Assembly: GCF_017876775.1 (NCBI RefSeq)
Contig: NZ_JAGIOP010000002.1
Coordinates: 3,224,001 to 3,288,000, forward strand
Origin: Mycolicibacterium lutetiense
GTDB lineage: Bacteria; Actinomycetota; Actinomycetes; Mycobacteriales; Mycobacteriaceae
Direction: 5' to 3'
DNA length: 64,000 bases
The notes under the pieces: model-generated
Databases searched by the model: none
What the model was told of the DNA's origin: nothing
The model's input: the letters and a program-made list of their open reading frames with translations, nothing else
Program-made: the position numbers and the translations under genes
Shown here: piece after piece, positions 16,974 to 27,715 of the stretch
Numbering within the stretch: position 1 is the stretch's first letter
Layout of the letters: each line of letters opens with the position of its first letter

Positions 16974-18305
16974 CTACCAGTCGTCGTCCCCGTCATCTGA
17001 ATCGTCATTGTCGTAGGTGAGCGCTGTCGGTGAGACCAGTCCGTCCTTGGTCCCGCCGCTGCTCGTCTTGTCCTTGTGCCCGGCACCGGTCATCGGTGCC
17101 CCGCCTCCACCGGCGCCGCTGGAGACCGGTGCCACCGGACCCCCAGCACCCAGAGCCCCACCGGACAAGGGCTTGGCCTCCCCGCTGATGCCCAACATGC
17201 TGGACAGCAGCGCGGTGCGCGGCGGAGATCCGAGCGCACCCGGCAGCGACGCCGCACGCACCAGGCCCGCGCCCGAACTCGGACCGGCGCCCCCAGCCAG
17301 CGGATGGTTCGAGAACGGCATCGCCCCCATCAGGCCCATCTGCATGCCCTTGTCGCTGCCGCCCATTCCGGCGAACTGACTCACCATCTGGGTGACCTGC
17401 TGCAACGGCTGGGTCATCATCTGCATCGGGCTCTGCATCATCTGCGGGAGCTGGCCGGCCAACTGCCCGGCCTGTTGACCCATCTGCATAGCCATCTGCA
17501 TGCCCTGCTGCATGGGGTTCTTGTCGCTCGGGTTCTGCTCCTGCCGCGCGGCGTTCTCGCCCTTGTTGGCGGCCCCGACCCCTTGCTGCTCGGCATGGTT
17601 GACCCAGGCCGAAGTCCGCCCCGCGTTCAGTGCCACCGACTCGATGGTGGCCTTGGCGCTGACACCCTCGATGATCGCGTTGCGCATCAGGCCCTGAACC
17701 GTCCGCGGCGCCGTCGAGGCCACCGCGGCCGCCGCGGTCGTCTCACCGATCCCGGGCATCACGATCGGCTGCATCGGCATGATCGGCTCGAACAGCAGGT
17801 TGGCGGTGGTTTCGGCGTGATACGCCTCCATCGCACCGGCAGCCTGGTTCCACATCCGGACGAAGTAGTCCATCTCGTTCAACCCGATCGGCATGGTGTT
17901 GATGCCGAGGAAGTTGGTGGCGTTCAGGACTGCGTTCGTGACGTGGTTCTGCTCGATCTCCGGAATCGGCGGAGTAGTCGTCAGAGCGAGGGTGTACGAG
18001 CTCGCCTGGGCGCTTGCCTGCAACGCCCGCTTCTGCGCCTGCAGCACCATGGTCCGCAGCCACATGATCATCGGCATGGTTGACGAGACGGCGCGTTCAC
18101 TTGCCGCGCCATTCCACACCGAGGTCAGGGCGCTCAGCGCCCCGGCCAGCTCGTCGGCCTGGGTCTCCAGCAGGATGGCCAGACCCTCCCAGCCCGCTGT
18201 CGCCTGCAGCATCGGGGCCGGGCCGGCACCCAACATCAAGCGCGCGGTGTTGACCTCTGGCGGCAATGCAAACCAGGTCGGCGGAACCGGTGGTGCCATG
18301 ACCAT
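16974..18305 (-). CDS. PPE68: PPE68, ESX-1 PPE-family protein
   Basis: This 443-residue protein starts ATG at 18305. The N-terminal ~180 residues are the PPE domain: PPEVNTARLM gives the PPE motif, and SVWNGAASERA carries the W-x-G turn. The C-terminal region is Met/Gln-rich (MQQGMQMAMQMGQQ), then Gly/Ala-rich, and ends in an acidic DDSDDGDDDW. It forms a heterodimer with PE35 and is guided by EspG1. It is larger than M. tuberculosis PPE68 (about 368 residues), the extra length being low-complexity sequence. It lies 42 bp downstream of PE35 and upstream of esxB. Confidence 0.95.
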   Translation of the reverse strand: MVMAPPVPPTWFALPPEVNTARLMLGAGPAPMLQATAGWEGLAILLETQADELAGALSALTSVWNGAASERAVSSTMPMIMWLRTMVLQAQKRALQASAQASSYTLALTTTPPIPEIEQNHVTNAVLNATNFLGINTMPIGLNEMDYFVRMWNQAAGAMEAYHAETTANLLFEPIMPMQPIVMPGIGETTAAAAVASTAPRTVQGLMRNAIIEGVSAKATIESVALNAGRTSAWVNHAEQQGVGAANKGENAARQEQNPSDKNPMQQGMQMAMQMGQQAGQLAGQLPQMMQSPMQMMTQPLQQVTQMVSQFAGMGGSDKGMQMGLMGAMPFSNHPLAGGAGPSSGAGLVRAASLPGALGSPPRTALLSSMLGISGEAKPLSGGALGAGGPVAPVSSGAGGGGAPMTGAGHKDKTSSGGTKDGLVSPTALTYDNDDSDDGDDDW

Positions 18306-18346
18306 TGCTGGACGAACCTATCTCTGACGAATTTGCCTGCGAGATG

Positions 18347-18640
18347 CTAAAGCGTGGTGGCCTGAGCTGCGTCGACCGCGTTGTAGATACCCGCGATCTC
18401 CTGGTACGCCGCGCCCGCCCGGGTGAGTTCCTCCTGGGCGAACGAATTCGCGGCAAGAGCCTCGACTCCCTCGCTGGCGAAGGCCATCGCAGCGATTACC
18501 GAGACCTCGTCAGCGCCGGCCGGAACCAGGGCGGTGACGGCCGCAGTAGCGGTGGTGCCGCCGGCCAGACCGCGGGCCGCGTTTGCGATCACCTGTGCCG
18601 CAACACCTTCGGCGCCCGGGTTGTGCATCATCGGTTGCAT
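18347..18640 (-). CDS. PE35: PE35, ESX-1 PE-family protein
   Basis: This 97-residue protein contains only a PE domain: helical hairpin, then YQEIAGIYNAVDAAQ near the C-terminus with the YxxxD export motif. The true PE dipeptide is not obvious at the N-terminus (MQPMMHNPGAEGV), as in other PE35 proteins. It is the first gene of the PE35-PPE68-esxB-esxA group, preceded by a 180-bp gap after eccCb1 that should hold the promoter. Confidence 0.93.
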   Translation of the reverse strand: MQPMMHNPGAEGVAAQVIANAARGLAGGTTATAAVTALVPAGADEVSVIAAMAFASEGVEALAANSFAQEELTRAGAAYQEIAGIYNAVDAAQATTL

Positions 18641-18820
18641 TTGCTTGCTCCCCTGTTTCGATTACAAATAACCAGGGACAAGCACCCAGAGGCGACGTGG
18701 CAGAAAGTTTGCCAAGTCGTCAAGGAATCTGTCCCCCGATTCCTTTGCTGACGGGCCGCCGCCAGCGTTGCTGAGTGCGTTGCCTAAATACTAACTGCCC
18801 TTTTGGGGTGCTGCGCACAC
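18641..18820 (-). promoter_or_regulatory. Likely promoter region of PE35-PPE68-esxB-esxA
   Basis: This is the only sizeable gap (180 bp) between eccCb1 and esxA on the minus strand, and M. tuberculosis and M. smegmatis drive esxBA from this position. I cannot place -35 and -10 elements with confidence. Confidence 0.45.
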
Positions 18821-20572
18821 TTATTCTTCCGGTGGATCGACATAGGCCGCCTGAATGACTTCCTTGCCCTCCGGCGCGACCATAAACGCCTGGCCAGGCG
18901 GCCTTTTCTTGACGATGATCTCGCGCGACGGGAAGTCGTTCTTCTCGCCCGAGAGGAACAAGGTCGGCGAACCGGCGCCATAGGCGGCGCCCACGAACTT
19001 ATCCATCGTGGCCCGGTGCGCCAGGCTCATCTGGCACGTCACGATGACATGCAGGCCGATATCCGCGGCGGCAGGCAGTAGCGGCCCCAACGGTGCCATC
19101 GGCGACATCATGCCGGCCGCGGCCACGATCATGTGCCAGTCGTCGACCAGCAGGACGATGTCCGGACCGCTCCACCATGACCTGGCCCGCAACTGGGCGG
19201 TGGTCAGGTCGGGCGGCGGCAGCCGCTTCTTGAGGTTGGACGCCAGCGCCTTGATCGACTCCTCCAACGATGCGCTGTTGCGGTTGATCGCGCCGGCGGC
19301 CAGCAGATGCGAATCGGGCACCGCGTCGAGCAGGCCCGACCGGTAGTCGGCCAGCATGAACCGCACCTGATCGGGACTGTTGCGGGAGCAGATCGCCTTG
19401 GCCACCGCCTGCGCGATGGTGGTCTTACCCGACTTCGGAGCGCCGAAGATCAGCAGATGCGGCGTCATGTTCATCTGGTTGTACGCGACCGCGAGATCGG
19501 ACTCACGCACCCCGAGCGGCACCTGCCAGCGGGTCCGGTAGTCGGCGTCGGGTCCCGGCGGGTTCGGGTCGAGCTGATGCAGGTAGACCTTCTCCGGCAG
19601 CACCCGGACCTGCGGTGCCTGGTCGGTGTACCGCGAGGCGACTTCCCGCACGCCCGCCGTGATCGCGTCGACGATGTTGGCGGAGCTGGGGACACCGTCC
19701 AGTCGAGGTACCCCGATCATCAGGTGATGCTTCTCGAGCGAAACGGCCCGCCCCGGCCGGTTGGCCGGGATGTCGCGGGTGATGCGGTCGATCTGGGTCT
19801 CATTCACATCGCCCAGCCGGAATTCGATCTTGGTGCCCAGGTAGTCACGCACACGTGACTTGAGCTCGGTCCAGCGCGGGGTGGAGATGATGACGTGCAC
19901 GCCGTACGCCAGCCCCTGGCCGGCCAGGTCCTGCACGGCGGGCTCGAGGTCGGGGAAATCGGCCACGAACGCCGGCCAACCGTCGATCACCAGGAAGACG
20001 TCACCGAAGGGATCCTGCGCGGCCGGGTTGTTCGGATCCTGCCGCATCTCGCGGTAGGCCGAGACCGAGCCCACCCGGTACTGCTTGAACACCTGCTCAC
20101 GGGCCCTGAGAACCGCTTTGACCTCAGCCACCACCCGGTTGACCCGGTCCGGCTCGGCACGGGTGGCCACGCCACCCACGTGCGGCAGGTCTTCCATGTA
20201 CATCAGGCCACCGCCACCGAGGTCGATGCAGTAGAACTGCACCTCTCGCGGTGAATGGGTGGCCGCGGCCGACAACATCAGCGTCTGCAGGAAGGTCGAC
20301 TTGCCGGTCTGCGGGGCACCGCCGATCGCGATGTTGCCGCCGGCCGCCGAGACATCGACGCCCCAGATGTCCTGCCGGTGCCGACGCGGCTCATCCATGA
20401 TTCCCAGCGCGAAGCGCAGCGGATGACGCTGATGGTCGCGCTCGATCAACTCGTTGACCGGGGTCGGATCGGTCAGCGGCGGCAACCACATCTTGTAGGC
20501 GCGGATCTCACCGGTGCCCAACTGCCCGAGGACGACCTCGCGCAGGACCCTCGGTTCGGCATCTGTACTCAT
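18821..20572 (-). CDS. eccCb1: EccCb1, ESX-1 FtsK/SpoIIIE-type ATPase (domains 2 and 3)
   Basis: This 583-residue protein carries two ATPase domains, with P-loops [11 protein letters not shown] near residue 85 and GAPKSGKTT near residue 378. No membrane segment is present. In ESX-1 the EccC ATPase is split in two, and EccCb1 binds the C-terminal signal of EsxB and docks on EccCa1. It overlaps the eccCa1 stop by 4 bases and precedes PE35. Length is close to the M. tuberculosis protein (591). Confidence 0.96.
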   Translation of the reverse strand: MSTDAEPRVLREVVLGQLGTGEIRAYKMWLPPLTDPTPVNELIERDHQRHPLRFALGIMDEPRRHRQDIWGVDVSAAGGNIAIGGAPQTGKSTFLQTLMLSAAATHSPREVQFYCIDLGGGGLMYMEDLPHVGGVATRAEPDRVNRVVAEVKAVLRAREQVFKQYRVGSVSAYREMRQDPNNPAAQDPFGDVFLVIDGWPAFVADFPDLEPAVQDLAGQGLAYGVHVIISTPRWTELKSRVRDYLGTKIEFRLGDVNETQIDRITRDIPANRPGRAVSLEKHHLMIGVPRLDGVPSSANIVDAITAGVREVASRYTDQAPQVRVLPEKVYLHQLDPNPPGPDADYRTRWQVPLGVRESDLAVAYNQMNMTPHLLIFGAPKSGKTTIAQAVAKAICSRNSPDQVRFMLADYRSGLLDAVPDSHLLAAGAINRNSASLEESIKALASNLKKRLPPPDLTTAQLRARSWWSGPDIVLLVDDWHMIVAAAGMMSPMAPLGPLLPAAADIGLHVIVTCQMSLAHRATMDKFVGAAYGAGSPTLFLSGEKNDFPSREIIVKKRPPGQAFMVAPEGKEVIQAAYVDPPEE

Positions 20573-22800
20573 GAGCTCACCGCCGTATCAAAAATCGGTG
20601 TCGTCGTGAACTGATGAATCCGCACCCGGGCTTGACGCTGCGAGCGTGGCCTGGCCTCACCGTCGGCCGACTCCTCCACCTCGGGAACGTAGTTGGACCC
20701 GGTGTAGAGCGTGCTGAACTTCACCGGATCCTCCATACCCACCCGCAGGAAGCCCACACCACTCTCCTTGTTGGTGATGTACTGCGCCTCGGGCGTACCG
20801 ATCACCGCCTTGGACTCCGAAGAGCTGGTGGTACGCAACGCAATTCGGTAAGTCAGGTTCGGCTCGAGCTTGTCGATCCGCACGCCGCCGGTGTTCAGCG
20901 ACTGGGTGGCCAGCAGCAGGTGGACACGCAGTGATCGGCCCACGCGACAGATGCGGTCGAACAGCGCGATGAAGTCCGGGTGGTTCTGCAGCAACTCGGC
21001 GAACTCGTCGACCACCACGAACAACGTCGGCAACGGCGGAAGGTCCGCACCGCGCTCGCGGTGCTTCTCGTACTCGGCCACACCGGACAGCGCACCGGCG
21101 GCACCCACCTGCATACCGGCCTGACGCAGGATCTGCTGGCGCCGGTCGAGTTCACCGGTGAGCACCTCGCCCATCCGGCCGACCAGCTCGGCTTCCTCTT
21201 CCATGTTGGTGACGACGGCCGCGGTGTGCGGCAGTTTCTCCATGCCCAGGAAGGTCGAACCGCCCTTGAAGTCGGTGAGCAGCAAGTTGATCTGGTCGGG
21301 GTGGTGGGTGGCCACCAGCGACAGGATCATGGTGCGCAGGAACTCCGACTTACCCGAACCGGTGGTTCCGATCAGCATGCCGTGCGGGCCGGCACCGAAC
21401 TCGGCGCCTTCCTTGATGTCCAGCGTCATCACCTCGCCGGACTTGAGCTCGTGCCCGAACGGGATCTTGAGCCGGTCCCGGTCGGTATCGGTGAACATCC
21501 GCCAGCGCGCCGGGGTCACCTCCTCGACCGACTTGGCACCCACCAGGTGGTGCCATTCCTTGGAGACTTTCTTCTGCACCCGGACGTTCTTGTCGATGAT
21601 CGTCCCGGTGATCGACCAGCCGGCCAGCTTGCGGGCGATCCGGCCGGCCTGCGCCGGGGTCATCCGGTCGACGACCCGCGTCACCTCGCGGTAGTTCTGG
21701 TTCGGCAGCTTGTCGTCGGCGGTTCCGTCGGCATCGGCCCGAAGCCGGTACGCCGAACCCCGGTGATTACCCAGGGTGAGCACCGTGACGCCGGCCCGGC
21801 CGTCGACCGGGAAGCCGGCCTTGCCACCGGTCAGATCCACCACGATGACGTACGGACCGCCGGGTGCGGCGTCGGCGCTGTGCGGGCCGCGCGCGGTCAG
21901 ATCACTCAGACCGTCGGGGCGCGTGTAGACCAGGCGGGTGGGGCCGGCCGCGTCGGTATCGGTCTGGTGCTGGACGTGCGGCAACCACTTGAGCCACGCC
22001 CACTTCGGATCTTCCGGGTTGTCGGTGAGCACCCGGATCTGCAGCAGGTCCGGCGGATGGAACACCGCCAGATGACAGACCATCGCGGTCAGCAGCCCCT
22101 CGGCCCCCGCCGCGTCGCCGCCCACGGCAATCGTCGGAAAGGTCCGCAGCTGAACAAGTTTCGGGCAATCGTGGATCAGGCCGTGGGTTCGCAGGAACTT
22201 CGTCACCCACATGTGGCTGACCGGCTCCAGGTGGGGCTGCGGCGCGCCCTGCGGACCGGCCAACTCGCCGCTGGTGTTCGGCTTGAGCAGCCGGTCCACC
22301 GCGATCTCGGCGCCGATGCCGATCCGGGTCGCGGCGTAGAAGTCGGAATTGGCCTGACGCGACCACTGCCGGTGAGTGCCGATGATCGACAACAAATCGT
22401 CGGGATGCGGTGCGTGGTAACCGAAGAAGGCCACCTGGGCCGACGCCGACGACGTCACACGGGTACGCAGCCCGGCCAGGTACCGCAGGTATTCCTTACG
22501 GTCGGCGTTGATCTCGGGAACCTTCTTGCCGCCGCCCCCGCCGCTGCCCATCATGCCGACGGTGCCCATGATCATCATCAACGGCATCATCAGCATGTAC
22601 GGGGACAGCTGGCGCACGCCGGTGAAGATCATGATCGCGATCATGCCGAGCATGCAGCCACCCATGACCCAGGGCATGGCCTTCTGCATACCCGAGGGCG
22701 GGATATCGATCCCGAGGTCATCCGGTGGGGCAACATTGATCTCGCCCGGTGTCAGTCGCGGTCCCCGCTTGATCGTCGGGGTGAACTTCTTCGTCGTCAT
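20569..22800 (-). CDS. eccCa1: EccCa1, ESX-1 membrane-bound FtsK/SpoIIIE-type ATPase
   Basis: This 743-residue protein has two membrane helices in residues 40-90 ([16 protein letters not shown] and [16 protein letters not shown]), a stalk/DUF domain, and one FtsK-like ATPase domain with Walker [12 protein letters not shown] near residue 480 and a Walker [12 protein letters not shown]. Together with EccCb1 it forms the motor of the ESX-1 translocon. Starts and stops overlap neighbours by 4 bases on both sides, indicating tight translational coupling. Confidence 0.96.
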   Translation of the reverse strand: MTTKKFTPTIKRGPRLTPGEINVAPPDDLGIDIPPSGMQKAMPWVMGGCMLGMIAIMIFTGVRQLSPYMLMMPLMMIMGTVGMMGSGGGGGKKVPEINADRKEYLRYLAGLRTRVTSSASAQVAFFGYHAPHPDDLLSIIGTHRQWSRQANSDFYAATRIGIGAEIAVDRLLKPNTSGELAGPQGAPQPHLEPVSHMWVTKFLRTHGLIHDCPKLVQLRTFPTIAVGGDAAGAEGLLTAMVCHLAVFHPPDLLQIRVLTDNPEDPKWAWLKWLPHVQHQTDTDAAGPTRLVYTRPDGLSDLTARGPHSADAAPGGPYVIVVDLTGGKAGFPVDGRAGVTVLTLGNHRGSAYRLRADADGTADDKLPNQNYREVTRVVDRMTPAQAGRIARKLAGWSITGTIIDKNVRVQKKVSKEWHHLVGAKSVEEVTPARWRMFTDTDRDRLKIPFGHELKSGEVMTLDIKEGAEFGAGPHGMLIGTTGSGKSEFLRTMILSLVATHHPDQINLLLTDFKGGSTFLGMEKLPHTAAVVTNMEEEAELVGRMGEVLTGELDRRQQILRQAGMQVGAAGALSGVAEYEKHRERGADLPPLPTLFVVVDEFAELLQNHPDFIALFDRICRVGRSLRVHLLLATQSLNTGGVRIDKLEPNLTYRIALRTTSSSESKAVIGTPEAQYITNKESGVGFLRVGMEDPVKFSTLYTGSNYVPEVEESADGEARPRSQRQARVRIHQFTTTPIFDTAVSS

Positions 22801-24239
22801 TGGCCTTGCTTGCTTTCCACTTTGCGCGGATTGGGGTCGGCAGGCAGCGTGTCGTGCTCAAGCAACGCCGCGTCCTTCGACAACACCGGGCCCTCCACCA
22901 GCAGCCCGACGACCTGCCACGGTGCATTCACCGCACCGGACAAGCCCAGATTCTTGGCGGCATCATCATTGGCGATGCCGTACCGCACTCCTTGCGGGTC
23001 GATGTAATAGAGGCTCTCGCCCACCCGCGGGTCCGGCGACTGCAGCCGCAGGAACTGGCCGCCTTCGATGTACACCGTTGCGTCACCGCCGATCTGGTCG
23101 ATCCCGGTACCGACCGCCGACGACGGGATCGGCAGCCGACGACCGGCGATGACGGTGGTCTTGGGCGCCTGATCGCCGGGTTCACGCTGCCAGGCCCAGC
23201 ACAACACCGGCGAGTCCTGACGCAGCAGCACCTCGAGCGGCTCGTCCGGCAACGGCGAGCCGTACACCCGCTCGGCGATCTTCGCGACCTGGCTGGCCTC
23301 CACCGACGGCGGCTTCATCAGACCGTAGGAGTTGGTGGCCCGCAGGGCCGCAGCCGTGGTGTTGTTGACGCGGGCCACCCCGTCCGGCAACACCACGTAA
23401 TGCTGCGGATCGGATTCGGTGGCCGTCTGGAACACCGAACCGATCACCAGATTCTCCGGCAGCCCAACAGTATTGGGAGCGCCGGTGGCCGGAATGCCCG
23501 GCAGCTGCCAGGGCCCCCGGTTGGCCAGTGCGTTGAACAGCCCTTCCGAGACCGGCGTGGCCTTCGCGGTGACCGGGATGCCCACCGCGGAGCTCACCGC
23601 CCGGTCGGACAGGTCGATGCTGTGCCGGCCATCCGCGGTCACCAGCCAGTTGCCGCCCTCGAAGGACACCAGCATGCCCTGGTTGGGGCGCATCGGACCG
23701 ACCGCGGAATCCATTGTCAGCGACCTGATCAGGATCGAGGATTCGACCTTGGGTGCCGAGCTGTCCGGCTTGGCCACGGTGTCGCACAGCGTCCACCGCG
23801 ACGCGGGCACACCGGTCGGCGTGGCGTACGGCGCGCCGGGGATGCCGATCGGCTGCCCCTTGGGCAACCGATTGAGTTCCTCGGACTTCACCGCGGACGG
23901 GGTACCGGAGTTGCCGAGCGCCAACCGGGCCGAGGTCAGGTTGTACACCGGGCGCAACTGGCCGCTGCCCGGCAACATCACGTAGAGCTGATTGGTGGTG
24001 CGGTCCACCACCAGCTGGTCACTGCCCTGCTTGCCCAGCGGCTTGAAGTACGCCATCATCCCGGCGCCGAGGCAGATCAGCACCGAGACCACCACACCGG
24101 CGAATACCGCACGGCTGTAGAACTGCAACGGATCGTCGAACATTCGGGTGTCCCGACGCACGATCGCGTGCTCGACGCGGCGCAGCAGGAAGCGCCAGCC
24201 GCTGACCTGGACCTTGGTGGTGAGCCGGAAGCCTGCCAC
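22797..24239 (-). CDS. eccB1: EccB1, ESX-1 membrane protein
   Basis: This 480-residue protein has a short cytosolic N-terminus ([25 protein letters not shown] split over residues 4-28), one membrane helix ([19 protein letters not shown], about 44-62) and a large periplasmic repeat domain with two Cys (TLCDTV, PVLCWAW) likely joined by a disulfide. EccB proteins form the periplasmic face of the type VII core complex. The start lies 2 bp after the eccA1 stop, and its stop overlaps eccCa1. Confidence 0.96.
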   Translation of the reverse strand: MAGFRLTTKVQVSGWRFLLRRVEHAIVRRDTRMFDDPLQFYSRAVFAGVVVSVLICLGAGMMAYFKPLGKQGSDQLVVDRTTNQLYVMLPGSGQLRPVYNLTSARLALGNSGTPSAVKSEELNRLPKGQPIGIPGAPYATPTGVPASRWTLCDTVAKPDSSAPKVESSILIRSLTMDSAVGPMRPNQGMLVSFEGGNWLVTADGRHSIDLSDRAVSSAVGIPVTAKATPVSEGLFNALANRGPWQLPGIPATGAPNTVGLPENLVIGSVFQTATESDPQHYVVLPDGVARVNNTTAAALRATNSYGLMKPPSVEASQVAKIAERVYGSPLPDEPLEVLLRQDSPVLCWAWQREPGDQAPKTTVIAGRRLPIPSSAVGTGIDQIGGDATVYIEGGQFLRLQSPDPRVGESLYYIDPQGVRYGIANDDAAKNLGLSGAVNAPWQVVGLLVEGPVLSKDAALLEHDTLPADPNPRKVESKQGQ

Positions 24240-24241
24240 CT

Positions 24242-25966
24242 CTATTCGCCGACGTTCAGGCGGGAGTGCACCGCCGCGATCGCCGCCGACATGTCATCTC
24301 CGTTGACCTCACTGAGCTGCTCGACACCCAGACTTTCGAAGTCCAACGACCGGGACAGCCGCATGTCGCGGTTCTGCTCACCCGCCTCCACCAGCTGCCG
24401 GGCGTAGCGACCGTTGCCGGCGATGTCCAGCGCGGGCTTGTTGTTGAGCCTGCGCTGGCCCAATAGTGAGGCCGCCTCGTGAACACGCTTGCAGGCATCA
24501 TCGTCGAGCCACGAATCATTCGACTTGGCAATGACTTTGGCGATCTCGACAATGTCGTCGGGCGAGTACGAGTCGAACTCGATGCGAGTGGCGAACCGGG
24601 AACGCAGGCCGTCGTTGGCCTCCAACAACCGGTCTATGTCATTGCTGTACCCGGCGATGATGACCACCAGACGGTCACGGTCGTTCTCCATCCGGGCCAG
24701 CAGGGTGTCCAGCGCCTCGGTGCCGAACGGGTCGGCACGGCCGTCGCGCTCCTGCACCAGGGTGTAGGCCTCGTCGATGAACAGCACGCCACCCAGGGCG
24801 CGGTCGATCGTCTTGGCCGTCTTCACCGCCGACTGGCCTTCGTACTCCGCGACGAAATCCTTACGCGAGGTTTCGATCAGCTTCGGTTCGGCGATCACCC
24901 CGAGGCCGGCCAGGATGTTGGCCACCACCCGCGCGATCGTCGTCTTACCCGTGCCGGGAGGGCCCGCGAAGATCATGTGCTTGGAGGTCTGTGCCACCTT
25001 CATGCCGCGGGCGGCGCGAATCCTGGCCATCTGGGTCGCGGCCCGGTAGGCCTCGATCTGCTCCTTGACCCGGCTCAGACCGATCTGCTTGTCCAGCTCG
25101 GCCTGTGCCTCGGCGAGCAGCTTGTCGCGCCCGGAGGTATCGGCCACCACGCTGGACGGATCCCACGGATCGGTGCGGGCCGCGATCTTCTCGGCCGTCG
25201 TGGTCTCCAGCCGATAGGCCGGATCTCGCAGTGCCGCAGTGACCTTGGGCTCGGGGAAGTTCGCCTGCAACCACTCCAGGAGAACCTGGGCGGACTCTTC
25301 GTTGCCCTGGGCGCGCCGAGCCATCGCCAGGAACCAGGCGATGGGCCGTGAGCAGGCGGCCGCGGCCGGCGTACCGTCCGCAGCGGTGAGGCGTCGGTCG
25401 GCTTCGGTGAACAACCCGAGGTTGGCCGCCGCCACCCCATGAGCCACACCGGCCGCGGCGGCCAGGAACTTGTCCGGCCACTGATCGGCGCCGCGTACCT
25501 GCTCGATCACGTCGGTCCAGCGCTGCCCCGCACCGTAGACCACCGCCTTGACCCAGGCCACCAGATGTTCGGACCCGCCCGCGGGGGCGTCTTCCAAGGC
25601 CTCCATCGCGTCGGCGTAGCTGCCCTCGTTCGCCTCCTGCACGGCGAAGCCCAGGGTGATCGCCAACGGCGAGTTGATCGGGTAGGAGATCTCCTTCCCG
25701 AAGATGCCGCCGATCGGGATCCGCGCCCCGACACTGTTCATCGAGATCTCGGCCGCGCCGGCCAACTGGCCGAAGTTCGAGCGCGAGTACCAGGCCCGGA
25801 ACAACGTCACCCGGTCCGTGTCACCACACCGGATCCGACCCACCCACGCATCACAGGCGGTTTCGTCGTAATTGGTGATCTCGGTGAATATCTCGAGTGA
25901 GCGGGCCGGCGAGCCGGACAGCATGCCGACCGCGCTACCGAACATTCCAGCAAGGTGGTCAGCCAT
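24242..25966 (-). CDS. eccA1: EccA1, cytosolic AAA+ ATPase of ESX-1
   Basis: This 574-residue protein (M. tuberculosis EccA1 has 573) starts at ATG 25966 behind a strong GGAGG; the frame stays open upstream but without family similarity. The N-terminal ~280 residues are a TPR-like domain ([21 protein letters not shown]). The C-terminal CbxX/CfqX AAA+ domain has Walker [14 protein letters not shown] near residue 338, Walker [13 protein letters not shown] and sensor [11 protein letters not shown]. EccA recycles EspG-PE/PPE complexes in the cytosol. Its start lies inside the last 8 bases of espH. Confidence 0.97.
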   Translation of the reverse strand: MADHLAGMFGSAVGMLSGSPARSLEIFTEITNYDETACDAWVGRIRCGDTDRVTLFRAWYSRSNFGQLAGAAEISMNSVGARIPIGGIFGKEISYPINSPLAITLGFAVQEANEGSYADAMEALEDAPAGGSEHLVAWVKAVVYGAGQRWTDVIEQVRGADQWPDKFLAAAAGVAHGVAAANLGLFTEADRRLTAADGTPAAAACSRPIAWFLAMARRAQGNEESAQVLLEWLQANFPEPKVTAALRDPAYRLETTTAEKIAARTDPWDPSSVVADTSGRDKLLAEAQAELDKQIGLSRVKEQIEAYRAATQMARIRAARGMKVAQTSKHMIFAGPPGTGKTTIARVVANILAGLGVIAEPKLIETSRKDFVAEYEGQSAVKTAKTIDRALGGVLFIDEAYTLVQERDGRADPFGTEALDTLLARMENDRDRLVVIIAGYSNDIDRLLEANDGLRSRFATRIEFDSYSPDDIVEIAKVIAKSNDSWLDDDACKRVHEAASLLGQRRLNNKPALDIAGNGRYARQLVEAGEQNRDMRLSRSLDFESLGVEQLSEVNGDDMSAAIAAVHSRLNVGE

Positions 25967-26495
25967 CGTCGCCTCCATAGCGGGTCGAAAAGACCTGGGC
26001 CCGAGCATCATCTGCTTGCTCCGGGGTAGGTAGATCCAGGTCGCGGGTGAGAAAGTCGCGGGTCGCCGCGTCGTCGTGTCCATGCTCCCGCATTCCCGCG
26101 AGCATGAACGAGTACTGGGCGGACTTGGCCTGTTGAGCAGCCAGGCCCGCGATCACCAGGATCTCCTCGGCCAGATCCCGTTCGGTCAGATTGGTGACAT
26201 TCGGCGCCAACTCGATCTGATGCACCCGGCCATCCATGAACGCCGTCACCGTGACGGTTTCGGGCGGATTGGTGACGGTGAACAGCGGCAACGTGAGCTC
26301 TTCGTCTTCGCCGACGACCATGGCCTCGAACCCGTCGCCGGATACCGCATCGTCGGCGGGCACGAAGTCGTCGTACGTCCCGAGCGCATCGAGGCCCGCT
26401 GCGTTCGAATCGTCATCCGAGTCCGAGGAATCCAGCGCCGAGAGGCCGTCATAGTCGTCATCGTCGTCCGGAGAATGTGGCGGAAAGTCACCCAC
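25959..26495 (-). CDS. espH: EspH, ESX-1 secretion-associated protein
   Basis: This 178-residue acidic protein starts in the espG1-espH gap. The first ~60 residues are Asp/Ser-rich (DDDDDYDGLSALDSSDSDDD). The rest includes VTAFMDGRVHQIELAPNVTN, which resembles a YbaB/DUF2710-type domain of EspH proteins. In M. marinum EspH acts in the cytosol as a chaperone for EspE and EspF. It sits between espG1 and eccA1 in the usual order and overlaps eccA1 by 8 bases. Confidence 0.92.
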   Translation of the reverse strand: MGDFPPHSPDDDDDYDGLSALDSSDSDDDSNAAGLDALGTYDDFVPADDAVSGDGFEAMVVGEDEELTLPLFTVTNPPETVTVTAFMDGRVHQIELAPNVTNLTERDLAEEILVIAGLAAQQAKSAQYSFMLAGMREHGHDDAATRDFLTRDLDLPTPEQADDARAQVFSTRYGGDDG

Positions 26496-26509
26496 CGTGG
26501 CGGCCTCTT

Positions 26510-27358
26510 TCAGTACCCGTAGGAGCTGTCCGACTCAGATTTGTCGAACCACGAACCCGACGGTAGGAACTCGATCAAACCGTCCAAAGCCCGCTGCAGG
26601 TTGTCCTTGGTCCCGGTCAGGAAGCTGCCGTAGAGCTCCCCGTTCACCCGGCGCGGAATGGACACGATGCGTCCCTGCTTCGAGTCGAGCACACCCGCAG
26701 CCACGTCGACCTGAGCGGTGGTGCCGCCCGGATTCCGCTCGGACACCACGAGTTCCACCCAGCTCTCGGGCTCGGAGATGATGTTCGCGTAGACCCGGGC
26801 CGAGGTCGGCGGGATTCCGTAGCCGGTCAGCTCGTCAGCGGTCCTGCAATTGGCCAGGGTCGCCGCGACTCCGGTCAACGGCTCCACGCTGGCCGGTTGG
26901 CCTTCGCCGAGCACGGTCATCACCATGCCGGCCAGACCCACCTGCGCAGCCACCCGCTGCAACACCAGCATGTCGTTGTCGCGGGCGGCGACCACATGCC
27001 GACCACCCTTGCGGCACACCACGAATCGGATCATCTTGCCGCCGAGATCGCGGCGCCACCAGCGCCCCTCCAGGGTCCGCTCGGGCCGGCTCAGGGTGTC
27101 GAGCATCGCCGCCACCTCGGGGTGGGGGGTGCCGTACACATCCAGCACGCCCTGGGCCGTGAGGTCACGGGTCACCTGTTCCCACACGATGTTGCGCAGA
27201 TCAGGCTGCGGAATGTTCAGCCGGATTCCCATCGAGGGCGGGAAATCGGTCAACCCCAGCCTGTCGGCGACCACCAGCATCCCGTCGATGGTCAGCTCGA
27301 CCCCGACGACATCGTCGATCGCCTGAACATTCGCGTCGGCTCCATAAGGAGTAGTCAT
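26510..27358 (-). CDS. espG1: EspG1, PE/PPE-specific chaperone
   Basis: This 282-residue protein is the usual EspG size (about 283). Conserved features include VELTIDGMLVVADRLGL near the N-terminus, VCRKGGRHVVAARDND mid-protein, and SIPRRVNGELYGSFLTGT near the end, all typical of EspG family proteins. EspG1 binds the tip of the PPE protein in PE35-PPE68 and keeps it soluble until export. It lies 14 bp from both espF and espH. Confidence 0.95.
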   Translation of the reverse strand: MTTPYGADANVQAIDDVVGVELTIDGMLVVADRLGLTDFPPSMGIRLNIPQPDLRNIVWEQVTRDLTAQGVLDVYGTPHPEVAAMLDTLSRPERTLEGRWWRRDLGGKMIRFVVCRKGGRHVVAARDNDMLVLQRVAAQVGLAGMVMTVLGEGQPASVEPLTGVAATLANCRTADELTGYGIPPTSARVYANIISEPESWVELVVSERNPGGTTAQVDVAAGVLDSKQGRIVSIPRRVNGELYGSFLTGTKDNLQRALDGLIEFLPSGSWFDKSESDSSYGY

Positions 27359-27372
27359 CGTCCGCGCCCCCG

Positions 27373-27684
27373 CTACCGAACGGTCCCACGGAGGGCGCCG
27401 GACATCGTCGAATCAGTCCGGTCATACCGGCTCGCGGCACGGGAGAGCTTCGCCCCGAGCTCGCGCGACACACTGGCCATACCGGCTCCCGCAACACGAC
27501 GCGCGTTGAGCGCGGCCGCTACGGCCGAAGCCGTCGACGACGAAATCGGCCCATGCGTCAGGCGAACCGCGCTGTCGACACCTTCGACCACGCCGGTAGC
27601 CACGGTCAGACTGATCGCAGCCTGGCCCTGTTTGGCCGATAGCTCGTACAAATGCGCGGTGGCAACCCGCAACTCACCCGCCAT
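27373..27684 (-). CDS. espF: EspF, EspC-family ESX-1 substrate
   Basis: This 103-residue protein starts ATG at 27684 (MAGELRVATAHLYELSAKQ), chosen because EspC-family proteins begin this way; the frame is open further upstream. It is a helical hairpin with YDRTDSTMSGALRG near the C-terminus, giving the YxxxD signal. It is encoded 31 bp after espE and before espG1, the standard espE-F-G1-H order. EspE and EspF are interdependent ESX-1 substrates in M. marinum. Confidence 0.9.
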   Translation of the reverse strand: MAGELRVATAHLYELSAKQGQAAISLTVATGVVEGVDSAVRLTHGPISSSTASAVAAALNARRVAGAGMASVSRELGAKLSRAASRYDRTDSTMSGALRGTVR

Positions 27685-27715
27685 GCAATTCCCCTCGATC
27701 CCTGTCCCCGAATTC

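Noticed and set aside
20980..23007. 675-codon open frame on the plus strand
   Set aside because: It is antisense to eccCa1 and has no recognisable domain or ribosome-binding site.
22800..24407. 535-codon open frame on the plus strand
   Set aside because: It is antisense to eccB1 and is low-complexity, His/Arg/Gln-rich, typical of GC-driven shadow frames.
24242..26083. EccA1 start at 26083
   Set aside because: The extra 39 residues have no family similarity, whereas ATG 25966 has a strong ribosome-binding site and gives the family length.
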